A stretch of DNA of 64,000 nt from Acinetobacter sp. 10FS3-1 (GCF_013343215.1 NZ_CP039145.1:11190-75189); one strand, 5' to 3'. Positions 26,650-36,609 are shown, counted from the first letter of the stretch. Notes: generated from the letters alone by a model not told the origin. Numbers and translations: made by a program.

Positions 26650-28305
26650 TTAATACAGTAATTCACCAAACAAATCCGCTCTAATCTCTTCCAGACTCAG
26701 ATCTGATTTCATTCTATTACAGATGGGATGAACCAGCAGACCATTCTCTAGAACGCCTTGCCCACCTACGGCTTTGGCAATCCGATGATCCGATTCAGTA
26801 GAATCAAGATAGATCAATCCATCACAAATGAGGCAAAAGTTATGATTACCCACCAGAAAATTGTGCTTAAGCAGACTCTTGGTTAATGCCGAAAAGGCCT
26901 TGGGCTTTGACCGAGAAATTGGACTAATCGACTCCACATATCCCACCACATGCTTGACGACTGCATCATCATAACCACCCAAAAATCTTTCGACATAAAA
27001 CTCGTTAAAGTTTATGTACTTGAAGGCCTTAGACATGGACAGAATAAAGGTATTCAGGCATTCCTCATCATCAAAATCAACTTCCATTTCCAAGCTTAAG
27101 CAAATAAAGGCTTTATAGACAATTTGTAGCCGATCATAGCCCTTGATACCACTGCCGAACTTGCCGACCGTTTCAGTGGTCGCCACGGGGAAATTAGCAA
27201 TCAAGAACTCAATACTACGGCGTACCCGGGTGAAGTCTTTGAAACTAATCGTTCGATGATGAATCTGCATGAGGCTTTCATGAATTTCATACACAATTGA
27301 AAACCATGCAAGAAAAGAAGTAATCTGAAAACGCTGGTCCTTATAAAAATATAAGTATGGATGAAAGCCCAAACTCGGAACCCCAGTATTTTTTACAGGC
27401 GTCGCTATTCTGCAAAGAATGGTCAACAGATGCGACATCAGGTTTTCAACGCGTTCCCCCTGATTCAGACTCATAATATTATGAATCTGATCACCAGCAA
27501 TGATATTCATCAACTCATTGACCAAGCCAATTTTTTTGCCATGACTCATTTCATTGTCTAATAAAATGGTCGAAAAAAGGAGCTGGTGGATCCTCTCCCC
27601 TAACTCAATCAGCTCATTTAAACGTGTATATTGGAGCTCTTCCAAGTTAGATTTATTGTCATTGATATAACAACAGGCATAGATCGCATAATAGGCGTCA
27701 CTCCCGCGACTTCTGAGATGATATTCCTCATATTTATCTAGACGTTTAGTATCTGAGTTAATCGATTGAAATACCCGTCGCGCATCTTCCGGAGTTCCCA
27801 GTACCTGCCTGAAACTGATTTTAATATCGCCTAATTTCGATTTTTTTTCTGCGAATTCGGCATCAGTACAAATTTTTTGAAAATCAGCAAGATCTCCTAA
27901 ATAATTGCGGAGGTAACGAATATCTTGTTTTTGTTGATCATTGAAATTAGGTGCTTGAGGGACTTGCTCATCCGCAAAATATCTATTGATCCATGCATAA
28001 ATACAGGAAAGACGATGTGCCCCATCAATAATGTAAATATTGCCGTGTATATCTTTCCAATACAAAATGCATAAATTGATGTTTTGATCTTCTGTGCAAT
28101 CCTCAATAAAGTTTGCAATTTCTTGCACGCTCCAACATTCCGTAGAACGCTGGTTATCCGCTTTAAATAGACATTTGATGATTGGATGCTTTTCAAAATC
28201 AGTCAGTGCAACTTCAAAATTGTCACGCTGCATTGAAGGTGACATTTCTTCTGGCAACATGACTTTACGCTGAATAATATTGGTCAATAGTCGTGTAGAA
28301 CCCAT
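26650..28305 (-). CDS. DUF262 plus HNH putative nuclease (GmrSD-like)
   Basis: The 551-residue protein has an N-terminal DUF262/ParB-like domain, marked by IYIIDGAHRLSCIYAWINRYF near residue 95 and by FRQVLGTPEDARRVFQSINSD. Its C-terminus holds an HNH-type motif: CLICDG, SDHRIAKAVGGQG and HPICNRMKSD. This architecture is that of GmrS-D and related modification-dependent restriction proteins, and it fits a defence cargo gene. The ATG has GGAG nine bases ahead. It is a single transcription unit between the ATPase gene and the recombinase trio. Enzymatic activity is inferred from the motifs. Confidence 0.8.
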   Translation of the reverse strand: MGSTRLLTNIIQRKVMLPEEMSPSMQRDNFEVALTDFEKHPIIKCLFKADNQRSTECWSVQEIANFIEDCTEDQNINLCILYWKDIHGNIYIIDGAHRLSCIYAWINRYFADEQVPQAPNFNDQQKQDIRYLRNYLGDLADFQKICTDAEFAEKKSKLGDIKISFRQVLGTPEDARRVFQSINSDTKRLDKYEEYHLRSRGSDAYYAIYACCYINDNKSNLEELQYTRLNELIELGERIHQLLFSTILLDNEMSHGKKIGLVNELMNIIAGDQIHNIMSLNQGERVENLMSHLLTILCRIATPVKNTGVPSLGFHPYLYFYKDQRFQITSFLAWFSIVYEIHESLMQIHHRTISFKDFTRVRRSIEFLIANFPVATTETVGKFGSGIKGYDRLQIVYKAFICLSLEMEVDFDDEECLNTFILSMSKAFKYINFNEFYVERFLGGYDDAVVKHVVGYVESISPISRSKPKAFSALTKSLLKHNFLVGNHNFCLICDGLIYLDSTESDHRIAKAVGGQGVLENGLLVHPICNRMKSDLSLEEIRADLFGELLY

Positions 28306-28501
28306 TTCTTATTTTCTCCAGGCAACACTTTCCTACTTTCGCTCAAGTACGAAATTTGAAAATGTATATAGTTCGATTTGGTTAAAGCTGTGAATTAAAT
28401 GACCGTCAATATCCAGTCAGCGCTAACAAAAGAAGCTTAAGAGAAATGGGTACTTTTAAGATGATATTTTTCATATTGTAATCTCGTTGATCAATGTGAA
28501 A

Positions 28502-28697
28502 TTTGCCAACATCTTTTCCACGAGATGGTGGCAAACCAAATAGGGGTGGAAATACCGCTCAACGAAACGGCCAGTCATAGACTGCCCTACTTGGCCTGCC
28601 ATAAAGCATTGCCATGCAGACACAAAAGAGCCACTAGAAGTGACTCTTTAGTACGTTGAGATGCGGGTTTCCACGCCCGATTACAGATTTTGCTGTA
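28502..28697 (+). ncRNA. Multi-hairpin non-coding region, candidate structured RNA
   Basis: No gene covers this stretch, yet it folds densely. TTTGCCAACATCT pairs with AGATGGTGGCAAA (28502-28535, one mismatch), AAAGAGCCACT with AGTGACTCTTT (28625-28649), CGGG with CCCG (28664-28679) and TTACAG with CTGTAA (28681-28697). It is more GC-rich than the DNA on both sides. I do not recognise the family; a regulatory or antisense RNA, or a recombination site of the neighbouring trio, are options. Confidence 0.4.
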
Positions 28698-28967
28698 ACG
28701 TAATTATCATATGGGTATCTTTTTCTTTGGTCAAACCAAATTAGAGTTTTTTATTCATTTTTTAGTGATATTTTAAAATTGAATGCTGGCTTAATTTTTT
28801 CAAAATTTTAGCCGAAAAAATCCCTGTATTTTACCTACATACAAGGATCCGTGTTTAGCTCAAAATCTATGCTGCATACTTATAGAAGGATTACCTAAGC
28901 TAATTAATTTATCTTCTCCATTTTTTGGTATCTCATTAAAATCTAAAAATAATCATATTGGTGGACT

Positions 28968-29024
28968 CCCAAGCCTTTGCTTTGTAAAACAGCAGTTTTA
29001 AAAAGCAAAGGCTTGGGCTATTTT
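28968..29024 (+). terminator. Long perfect hairpin terminator
   Basis: CCCAAGCCTTTGCTTT pairs perfectly with AAAGCAAAGGCTTGGG, and the loop holds a second stem AAAAC/GTTTT. The hairpin is followed on the plus strand by CTATTTTT. It is a strong terminator for plus-strand transcription, and its size would also suit the end of a mobile unit. Confidence 0.75.
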
Positions 29025-29625
29025 TCTGAAATATATTTGCTTAGGCTATTTAAAAATTAGCTTATAAAATCAAACCAAAAACACAACCCAGTTTTCTATG
29101 CTGTATTTAATATTATAAATCTAGCAAAATTAATTTTTTTATTTATAAAAAATAAAAACTAATTTCCCTATTTTACAGAATAAAACAAATCAATTTATAG
29201 GGTAAATAATTTATATTAACTCACTAGTCTATAAAATTTACCTTATATAATTTTATATTTTATAGATTAAATTTAAAAAATAATATCCGAATAAATTTAC
29301 AAGAATAATAAAAAAATACAATTAAATTTAATCTTATTTTCTCCTGCGAGTCATACAAAATCTTTTTGTTTATTGAGTATTTTTTTTGATAATCTCTCAT
29401 CTAGCCTATCCAGGCTATTCTCAAGAAAAAAATTATCAAAAATCAACCTCACAGAGTGTACACCTCGCGCTTAGTGTCCTTTTTTGACCAAAAAAAAAAG
29501 AAGAAATTTACATAAATAATGAAATAATAATCAAACATGAATTACCTAAAGTTATATACCGATGTTTTTTATATATTTTTTTAATATAAAAAAACTGTAG
29601 CCCCCTACTTCTTCGGTAAAACATT
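29018..29625. other. Very AT-rich region downstream of the recombinase trio
   Basis: No gene is seen. It contains an inverted repeat TTTTTGATAAT (29383-29393) and ATTATCAAAAA (29432-29442) enclosing a small TAGCC/GGCTA stem, a possible terminator or recombination site. The rest is simple AT-rich DNA. Confidence 0.4.
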
Positions 29626-32600
29626 TTAGACCATTTTCTTTTGACCCAGGGAAGGTACTCCAAGGCATTTCATCTTAAAAAAGATACTTTGTAGTACAAT
29701 TTTTTGTATCAGATGATGCTTTGAATCTGCTTTTTTATTACTAATTTTATAATATTTTATTTTAACTTCAGTCCCTATTTTTTTATCAAAATCACTTGAA
29801 CTTGATTTTTCTATATCTAAGTAGGATTCTACGTCCGAATATATTTTGGTAATAAACTCTACAAATGAATCGTACAATTTTAAATCTTTTTGACAGACTG
29901 CTTCAAAAACTAAAACTGATCGATCATTTTTCAATGAAATTTTATTTTCCAAAATATAATAAAAATTTTTAATTTCTTTTGGGGTAATTTCTTTGTCAAT
30001 TATGAATGGCTGGCATATTCCATATAAATACGACCAATTGATCATTCGCTCCCAATTTAAATCCATTTCTTGCAGATCACGCTCCTCACTTCTAGCTATT
30101 TCTTTATCTTTATAAATATAAAATTGTCTACTAATTGACTTTATTAAGTTAACAAGCTGGTCTTCAGGATTTATGATCCGGTCATTTGATTTCCATTCCT
30201 GATATGATTCTAGAAATCTTTTTGGATATAAAAAACTCATTTGTTTTTTTTCAATTTCATCTTTTTTTAAGAATTGCTTTGGATCATTATGTTTTTCAAA
30301 AACCTTTAAAAAAAACTTAGATTTTTGAAGAATGTTAAAAGCTGATTCATCCTCAGATATCTTTAAGGATTTAAATTGAGCATTAATAATTTTGCTATTT
30401 TTTAGTAATGCACCAATCAATTCAGGCTGATATTTACGTTTTGCTGTATAAAACATGTCTGCAATTAAAATATTAAGATGATGTATATAGCTACTTGCGG
30501 TCACGTTAAAGTCTTCATGCCCCATTAGATGTGCTAAACGTTGCCATACATCTGCGCTATGTAATGATGCATGATCGATATTTTGCAATATATGCTTTTT
30601 AAGCCTACCTACAAACCTAGAGTCATAGTCAGTAAAACTACAGATAAGCTGGTGGCTGCCTTTCAATAAAATTGCTAAGTGTGATGCAGCACTATGCCTA
30701 AATGCGTGAAATGTATATGAATGATCACTTGTCCCTAATACCAAATTAAACAAGCTCCTAGTGATTTTTGATAATTGTTGATTTTCAAAGGTGAAGAGTA
30801 ATGTATTCTGTACTTGTAATTCCGCTTCGCTCAAAGAAGCAGCTAAATATTTTTTATAAAAATCACAGAACTCTTTAAATTCATTTGGATTTAAAAAATA
30901 GGATAAATCAAACTGACGATTTGCATTTTCGTTTTTAACATTACGGTGAGAGTTGGAATGAATTTTTAAAACCAGATTTTCAATATCTGAATTGGATGAT
31001 TCATTTGAAGTTGTATCTTTAGGATCTGACTTTGCTTCGTAATATAAACGATTATTTTTAAGATGACTTCGAAGCTGTGCAGAGTCAAAATCATTGAGAC
31101 GGATGCCTGTCACTTCATCAATACGCAAACCTAGTCTAAATGCGAGTCGATAGACCCATTGCAATGCAACTATGTCATTCCCTGAAATGCCTAAAATGTT
31201 TGGATAATTTTCCACAATTTTCATCATTAATTCAAACATCTGCGGACTAATGGTCCGTGTTTTTAAAAATTTCCCGCTGTCTCTCTGATGTTCATACAAG
31301 TACGCTACTACTGGTGCATCATGCTTGTTGACCAAATACTGATGAAATGTTTTTAACCTCGCGAAAGAATAGCCAGAGGTGTCGTGCTTTTTATTATCAT
31401 TTTTCTCAGCGATTGTTTCCTGCTTTTCCTGATCTTTCATTGATTTTTCTAAAATAAGGTACTCATACATTTCTTCAAATTGTTCTTCGATGGCATTATT
31501 CAAATTTATTTGATATTCTAAAATGTAAATTAAAAAGTCAGAAACGAAGCTGTGATAATAACGTTTTATCGATGCCACCTGAAGTGATGCTTTACCAGAG
31601 CTAGAATTGTAACCTAGCTCATACTTTAACCATTGGCATATCCGTAAATGTGCGATTGCCACCACATAATCAATATATTCCCCCTCTCCAGCTTCATAGG
31701 AACGTATATCGCCCTCTGATTTATTAATACTCGCGTTCAAAGCTTCATTAAACTTGGCTAGTGTCAACTCTTTACCATCTTCACTAAATGATAAAAGCAA
31801 TGATTTTATATCATTACGTTTACCCATCCGTTTATCATTATAAACTTTAACGTTCTGACCACTAGTAGAAACAGAAAGCTCCACAGTGTCATGAGTATTT
31901 TCAATTCTTTCTTGAATCGTTTTCCAGGTATCAAGCTGATGATAAATAGCTATATGCTGTTCATATATCAAAGGCGTAGTGATAATTTTGTTATTAAGTA
32001 CACTTGTACTCAATAGATCTAAATTTGGAATCTCCTGCCAAAGAACATAATCAATATGCTTGAAAGCAGAAAAACGACGTCGCCCAAACTCTTTGATAAA
32101 TTGATGATCAGGAACAACATCTTTAAAATGTGCTTTTAGCCGCTTATAAAGTAAATCTTCCCGCTTAACTTTTTGATCTTGATCATCGTGTGTTTGCTGC
32201 CAAATACTAAGAGGCGATGTAAACTGTAATGCATAACCTTGGTTACCATGAAGATGCTCTCGGATACGCAAATAACAAAGCATTGAGATTGCGTTAAAAT
32301 ATATTTGCTGTGTTTGCCATAATTCCACATCTCCTTGGCTATCATAACGGTAGAAATTGCCATATTTTTGAGATGAGAGAGTGTATGAGAAAACGTAGGC
32401 ATGATTCTCTGAACCAGAGTAAATTGGCAACAGTCCACTGTCTAGATTCATTTCAAAAATTGCATCATGAATTGCAATAAGCCGTTCAGGATGAATACAT
32501 CCTTGATCGAAAATTAATGATATACATAGACATTCAAATAATATGTTTACTAGGTTTTGCTGAGCTTCAACTGTAGATTGTAAACTTATATTTTGAGTCT

Positions 32601-33081
32601 TTTTATTAAGAGAATAGCTCCACTTTTCATAAAATTTTTCTTTAAAATCAGCAAGAATAGCTCCATAACACAACTTGTCCTCTGTTAAAATATTATCGCG
32701 GCGCGGTAATGTTGCTATTTTCCAATCTGGTAATTTAATATCGTAAATTTTTGCATGATCTGGATTTTTTTTTTGCCACTCCTGATACTCTTGTTCACAA
32801 ATAATTTTAAAGTGTTTAAAACACTCCTTGAGGTAAGAGCGGAAATATTTTTTGAGCTGGGAATGCTCACAAACTTTTATTAAAACTTGCTGATAGTTTG
32901 TAAATTTATCAGCAATTCGTTGATCAAGAAGTTTAAAATCAATCTCGACACCATTCACCTTTTTCTGAGTATATTTATGATCAATCAGCTCAGAAATTTG
33001 ATTAAAAATTGCTTTTGTTTCTGTTTCAATCGCATTTTGTAATTGCTCTAGAATCTCTTGATTTAGTTCTTTGTTAATCAC
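29626..33081 (-). CDS. Very large tyrosine-recombinase-like protein (trio gene 3)
   Basis: The 1151-residue protein has a tyrosine-recombinase catalytic domain in its second half: Arg in LGLRIDEVTGIRL near residue 652, HAFRHSAASHLA near 792, LMGHEDF near 848 and the putative nucleophile in ASSYIHHL near 864. About 600 residues precede this and about 290 follow, far beyond the 300-400 residues of ordinary integrases. It starts with GTG, and that GTG overlaps the end of the upstream gene by 8 bp (GTGATTAA), indicating translational coupling. The organisation resembles the tyrosine-recombinase member of gamma-mobile-trio elements, but that is a hypothesis. Confidence 0.75.
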   Translation of the reverse strand: MINKELNQEILEQLQNAIETETKAIFNQISELIDHKYTQKKVNGVEIDFKLLDQRIADKFTNYQQVLIKVCEHSQLKKYFRSYLKECFKHFKIICEQEYQEWQKKNPDHAKIYDIKLPDWKIATLPRRDNILTEDKLCYGAILADFKEKFYEKWSYSLNKKTQNISLQSTVEAQQNLVNILFECLCISLIFDQGCIHPERLIAIHDAIFEMNLDSGLLPIYSGSENHAYVFSYTLSSQKYGNFYRYDSQGDVELWQTQQIYFNAISMLCYLRIREHLHGNQGYALQFTSPLSIWQQTHDDQDQKVKREDLLYKRLKAHFKDVVPDHQFIKEFGRRRFSAFKHIDYVLWQEIPNLDLLSTSVLNNKIITTPLIYEQHIAIYHQLDTWKTIQERIENTHDTVELSVSTSGQNVKVYNDKRMGKRNDIKSLLLSFSEDGKELTLAKFNEALNASINKSEGDIRSYEAGEGEYIDYVVAIAHLRICQWLKYELGYNSSSGKASLQVASIKRYYHSFVSDFLIYILEYQINLNNAIEEQFEEMYEYLILEKSMKDQEKQETIAEKNDNKKHDTSGYSFARLKTFHQYLVNKHDAPVVAYLYEHQRDSGKFLKTRTISPQMFELMMKIVENYPNILGISGNDIVALQWVYRLAFRLGLRIDEVTGIRLNDFDSAQLRSHLKNNRLYYEAKSDPKDTTSNESSNSDIENLVLKIHSNSHRNVKNENANRQFDLSYFLNPNEFKEFCDFYKKYLAASLSEAELQVQNTLLFTFENQQLSKITRSLFNLVLGTSDHSYTFHAFRHSAASHLAILLKGSHQLICSFTDYDSRFVGRLKKHILQNIDHASLHSADVWQRLAHLMGHEDFNVTASSYIHHLNILIADMFYTAKRKYQPELIGALLKNSKIINAQFKSLKISEDESAFNILQKSKFFLKVFEKHNDPKQFLKKDEIEKKQMSFLYPKRFLESYQEWKSNDRIINPEDQLVNLIKSISRQFYIYKDKEIARSEERDLQEMDLNWERMINWSYLYGICQPFIIDKEITPKEIKNFYYILENKISLKNDRSVLVFEAVCQKDLKLYDSFVEFITKIYSDVESYLDIEKSSSSDFDKKIGTEVKIKYYKISNKKADSKHHLIQKIVLQSIFFKMKCLGVPSLGQKKMV

Positions 33082-35440
33082 GCGATTTTTCCTGGGTAAA
33101 CAAGTCTAGCTCCAAAATTTCTAATTTTTTCAGTAACGCTTCAACCTGTTGTTGAATTTCTGTTTTGTAATGAAAAGGACTTAAGGATGAAGTATGGCCA
33201 AACCCCATGGCAATACCATCATGTGCATAAAGGGTATTATGAATATCACTGCTGAGTTCAAGATGGTTTTTGCTAAAATGCCTTGGCCAGTTTTTATAAA
33301 TCTGAACTGTTTCTTTCAAGTAATGCGTCACAAAAGCTGCTGACATTGGTGCCAAAGTAAGATTGTCTGCTATTTCTATAAAGTCAACGCTATGCTTTTT
33401 GGAAGTCAGTTGAGGATGGATAAGAATACACAGCATGAATTCATTTTTTTTCCACTGCTCCTGCAGATATTTCATGCCTAATGCAGTAATTGTCTTATCT
33501 ATATACTCTCTGTATGCATCGAAATGCTTTTGCCAATAACCTACTACAGGCACTAAACGACCTTCTTGTCGTGAACCAATTTTTTTGTCATGAATATAGA
33601 TAAATTTTGATTTTGAATCATAATTTTTGATCAAACCTGGCATACCCATCGTGGGTCGTACCGTGAGGCAAATTAAAGACAGATGCCACATCCAAATGCT
33701 ATAAGCATTTAATTTCTCAATCCGATTGGCTTCATCATTCGTTAAAGTAGTCTGTACATAAGCATAAAGATTTTTAAAAAATTGAGTTGCTGCTTTGATA
33801 GTCCAGCAACGCTGACTACCTATACGTTGTTCTCGGTCAAAGATATAACCCGGCTGCTGCTCTTTTATCCATAGATCACCTTTTTTTCGGTTTATTAAAC
33901 AATCAATGTATCTTTTAAAATGTCTATTTATCTCTTCAATATTACGCCCTTCATAGGACCAATTAACCACATGATTCGTATCGTGATTTGCCATTAAGTG
34001 TGCTACGAGATCATCACCTGTCTGCATATTCAGATGGAAATATATTTGCTTTTCTAAAATTCCACATGAAATCTTGTCCAAATTATACGGTCTGAATAGC
34101 TGCCTTAAAAAACGATTGTATTCAGGAACAGATAGTTCTTGAATAGCATTTTTTTTTAATTGAATAATCCAAGCACTAGGAATATGCCATTTATAAGTGG
34201 ATGCTTTGTTATAGCGCTGTAATTTATCACTCATAATGCCCGAATGATTTACATTCAACTTTGGATCAATCACCCAATAATAAGATACTTCGATTACTTC
34301 TGTTTCTTCTGCTACTTTTGTTTTTTTTATTCTTTTTACTTTTGTTTTTTCTAATATTTTTCCTTTTTCAATCAAATTATTAATATCTTTAAAGATAGTA
34401 GGACTCAGACCAGTCAGCAGTGACATCATGCCACATAATGCCAAAGAAGATTGATCATAAAAGATTGTACTATTTTCTTTGAACATTTTATCCTGATAAC
34501 AATCGTGCAATACGTTGTATACCTGATGTAATAAACTGGGTGCTAGATAAAGTGGATTACTTACAAATGGGACTTCACGTCTCTGAATAATTTTTTTGAG
34601 CTTTTCATCGGATATCATAGAACTTGCACGCTTACTGATATCATCATGTGTAGGATCAAGAATAGTTGCTGATTTTTCATCTATCTCGACTTCTGTGTCA
34701 TCATTTTCTATATGAATAGGAGATGACCCTGAGTGGTTTGTTACATCAATCTCCTTTTTTATTCTTTTTATCAAATCCTTGATACTAAGTTTCTTCGATG
34801 AATTTAATTCCCTGTTGTTAAGCTCATTACAGACAATACAAAATTGCTCAATGTAACGGTTTAAATCTAATGAGATGGAGTGATTTTGCATCTCTTTACC
34901 AGTTAAAAATTCTTTAAAATTGCTGGTGTTAAATTCATCGATTTTTTTAATTTCATTGGTAATTTTGTCACATGGTATTTTTTTTTCCCCACGGTCTTTA
35001 AATTGGTTCTGCAGTAACAGTTTTAATGCATAACATAGTTGATTAAATTTCTTATGTACTCTTTCATCATCTACTATTCGCTTAAAATCTATCAGTTTTG
35101 TGTTTGTGATAGGCTCTTTATCTTTAGAACTAGAATTCGGTAAACTGATAAGTTCTTTGAGCATTTCACAAATTAATCCAGTCAACAGATAACCATACTG
35201 ATGCCCTTCTTGTTCAATTTTAGTCCATTGAGTTAAACCAGCCAGAATTTTATGTTCCGTCACAATTCTCTTTTTTTTAATAGTAACCTGGATTTTTTCT
35301 GCAGCAGCATACAACTCATTCTTATTTTGAACGTCGAAATCTTTGAAAATAGCTTTTTTTTCACCAAGTGACTGATTTACCCACTTTTCCAATACTTTGA
35401 TTTCTTCGTGTAGATCTGACAATCCATCAGTATTAGTCAT
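33074..35440 (-). CDS. Large protein with a degenerate tyrosine-recombinase-like C-terminus (trio gene 2)
   Basis: The 788-residue protein begins with a Lys/Glu-rich helical region. In its last third are spaced motifs resembling a tyrosine recombinase: Arg in LTVRPTMGMPGLI near residue 594, WPRHFSKNHLELSS near 720, MGFGHTSSLSPFHY near 747-757 with a terminal tyrosine. The second conserved arginine is not obvious, so it may be a non-catalytic partner. It starts 4 bp after trio gene 1 and overlaps trio gene 3, so all three genes are one operon. I do not recognise the family with certainty. Confidence 0.65.
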   Translation of the reverse strand: MTNTDGLSDLHEEIKVLEKWVNQSLGEKKAIFKDFDVQNKNELYAAAEKIQVTIKKKRIVTEHKILAGLTQWTKIEQEGHQYGYLLTGLICEMLKELISLPNSSSKDKEPITNTKLIDFKRIVDDERVHKKFNQLCYALKLLLQNQFKDRGEKKIPCDKITNEIKKIDEFNTSNFKEFLTGKEMQNHSISLDLNRYIEQFCIVCNELNNRELNSSKKLSIKDLIKRIKKEIDVTNHSGSSPIHIENDDTEVEIDEKSATILDPTHDDISKRASSMISDEKLKKIIQRREVPFVSNPLYLAPSLLHQVYNVLHDCYQDKMFKENSTIFYDQSSLALCGMMSLLTGLSPTIFKDINNLIEKGKILEKTKVKRIKKTKVAEETEVIEVSYYWVIDPKLNVNHSGIMSDKLQRYNKASTYKWHIPSAWIIQLKKNAIQELSVPEYNRFLRQLFRPYNLDKISCGILEKQIYFHLNMQTGDDLVAHLMANHDTNHVVNWSYEGRNIEEINRHFKRYIDCLINRKKGDLWIKEQQPGYIFDREQRIGSQRCWTIKAATQFFKNLYAYVQTTLTNDEANRIEKLNAYSIWMWHLSLICLTVRPTMGMPGLIKNYDSKSKFIYIHDKKIGSRQEGRLVPVVGYWQKHFDAYREYIDKTITALGMKYLQEQWKKNEFMLCILIHPQLTSKKHSVDFIEIADNLTLAPMSAAFVTHYLKETVQIYKNWPRHFSKNHLELSSDIHNTLYAHDGIAMGFGHTSSLSPFHYKTEIQQQVEALLKKLEILELDLFTQEKSRD

Positions 35441-35444
35441 ACAG

Positions 35445-35939
35445 TTACCATAATTTTTCAGGGTAAAAATTGATTTTCAGCTTTCGTTCTAACTTGAGCT
35501 TGAAGTTTTTAGGCAAACCAAAATATTTTTTATAAGTTCTTTGAGTCAATTTTTTAACACAACGCTGCGGTTTTGACTCCACTCTCATATGTTCTGATAA
35601 CTTCAGACTTAAGGCCTCGGACAATTGAGTAAAAAAACAAGTAAATAGCACAGCATGCACCTCTTTATGTTGGTGCTTTTTAACCTCTTCAGTTTCTTCA
35701 GGAGCTACATCAATTGTATCGAGTAACCACTTTAAAATTTCAAATTCATCAACGTCTTGATTGTCTTTTGCTGCCTGGTCAAGCATTCTTTTGATTTCAT
35801 CATCCATCTTATTTTTAAGATCCAATACAAAATCTTGAATAAAGTCTGGTAAATCTAATATCAAAACGTAACTTAACTTGGTGAAAACTTCAGTTAGAAC
35901 TTCAGGTGTTTTTTTTGTATGCCCAATTTTTTCTATCAT
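35445..35939 (-). CDS. Small unknown protein of the recombinase trio (trio gene 1)
   Basis: The 164-residue, mostly helical protein has no motif I can name; it is acidic in the middle and basic at the C-terminus (KLERKLKINFYPEKLW). GAGAGAG precedes the ATG. Its stop is 4 bp ahead of the next gene's ATG, so it is translated together with the two large recombinase-like proteins and probably works with them, for example as an accessory DNA-binding subunit. Confidence 0.6.
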   Translation of the reverse strand: MIEKIGHTKKTPEVLTEVFTKLSYVLILDLPDFIQDFVLDLKNKMDDEIKRMLDQAAKDNQDVDEFEILKWLLDTIDVAPEETEEVKKHQHKEVHAVLFTCFFTQLSEALSLKLSEHMRVESKPQRCVKKLTQRTYKKYFGLPKNFKLKLERKLKINFYPEKLW

Positions 35940-36098
35940 GACTCTCTCAATCGATACTGGCTATACAAGCTCAATACAGTTGAAATGGTTAATTTCTAAA
36001 TTTACTACTTAGGCCCAACAGAATATCTTTAGCCTAAAAATACCGATTATGATGTTATATGTTTATATCCAGCTAACACAGAACAGCTCAATGAGTTA

Positions 36099-36114
36099 AC
36101 GTGATATATCACGT
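36099..36114. promoter_or_regulatory. 16-bp perfect palindrome upstream of the recombinase trio
   Basis: ACGTGATATATCACGT is a perfect palindrome 160 bp upstream of the first trio gene, in a 350-bp stretch with no gene. It is a candidate operator or recombination site. Confidence 0.4.
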
Positions 36115-36210
36115 AATAACTTTACCATTTGATTTTCCAATATCAAAGTATCGCGATGTCTATATAAGGTTTATCAACAAATCAAAATATTTAAATTATT
36201 TGCCAGTAAA

Positions 36211-36258
36211 GTTATGAAGTTATGAAGTTATGAAGTTATGAAGTTATGAAGTTATGAA
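36211..36258. repeat. Six tandem copies of GTTATGAA
   Basis: The 8-bp unit is repeated six times without change just downstream of the partition genes. Its AAGTTATG core also occurs upstream of parA and in the long repeats at 39511-41100, which suggests a shared DNA-binding protein. Confidence 0.75.
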
Positions 36259-36307
36259 GTTAGGTTATTTAATCTTATAGATTGAATAACCTCTTCCATT
36301 CTCTATT

Positions 36308-36607
36308 TTATTTAAAACTTTTATCAACGAGCTGCTTAAAATCTTCTAAATTCTGCTCTGCCAGTGACTCTAAAGCTATTCTTACAATACTAGATCTGTT
36401 AACACGAGCGTTATTACTTTTGATAATTAACTCATCAATTAATTCACTTAATTCTTGGTTCAAAGAAAAGGTACAACGAACGAATTTCTTTTGTGAAACT
36501 TCTAGATCCTTAACTCTTTTATCAGCTCCAGATATGAAATTTTCAACCAGTTTATCCTGATCTGAAAGCTCGTCAGTTTTCTTTTTTAAACCGCTAAGAC
36601 CTGCCAT
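36308..36607 (-). CDS. Ribbon-helix-helix partition protein (ParB-type partner)
   Basis: The 99-residue protein has a charged N-terminus (GLSGLKKKTDELSDQDKLVENF) and a C-terminal ribbon-helix-helix: RCTFSLNQELSELIDELII is the strand and first helix, and NRSSIVRIALESLAEQ the second helix. It lies 2 bp downstream of parA on the same strand, with AGGAG before its ATG. That position and fold fit the small centromere-binding partner of type Ib partition systems. It probably recognises the AAGTTATG-type sites found on both sides. Confidence 0.75.
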   Translation of the reverse strand: MAGLSGLKKKTDELSDQDKLVENFISGADKRVKDLEVSQKKFVRCTFSLNQELSELIDELIIKSNNARVNRSSIVRIALESLAEQNLEDFKQLVDKSFK

Positions 36608-36609
36608 AG

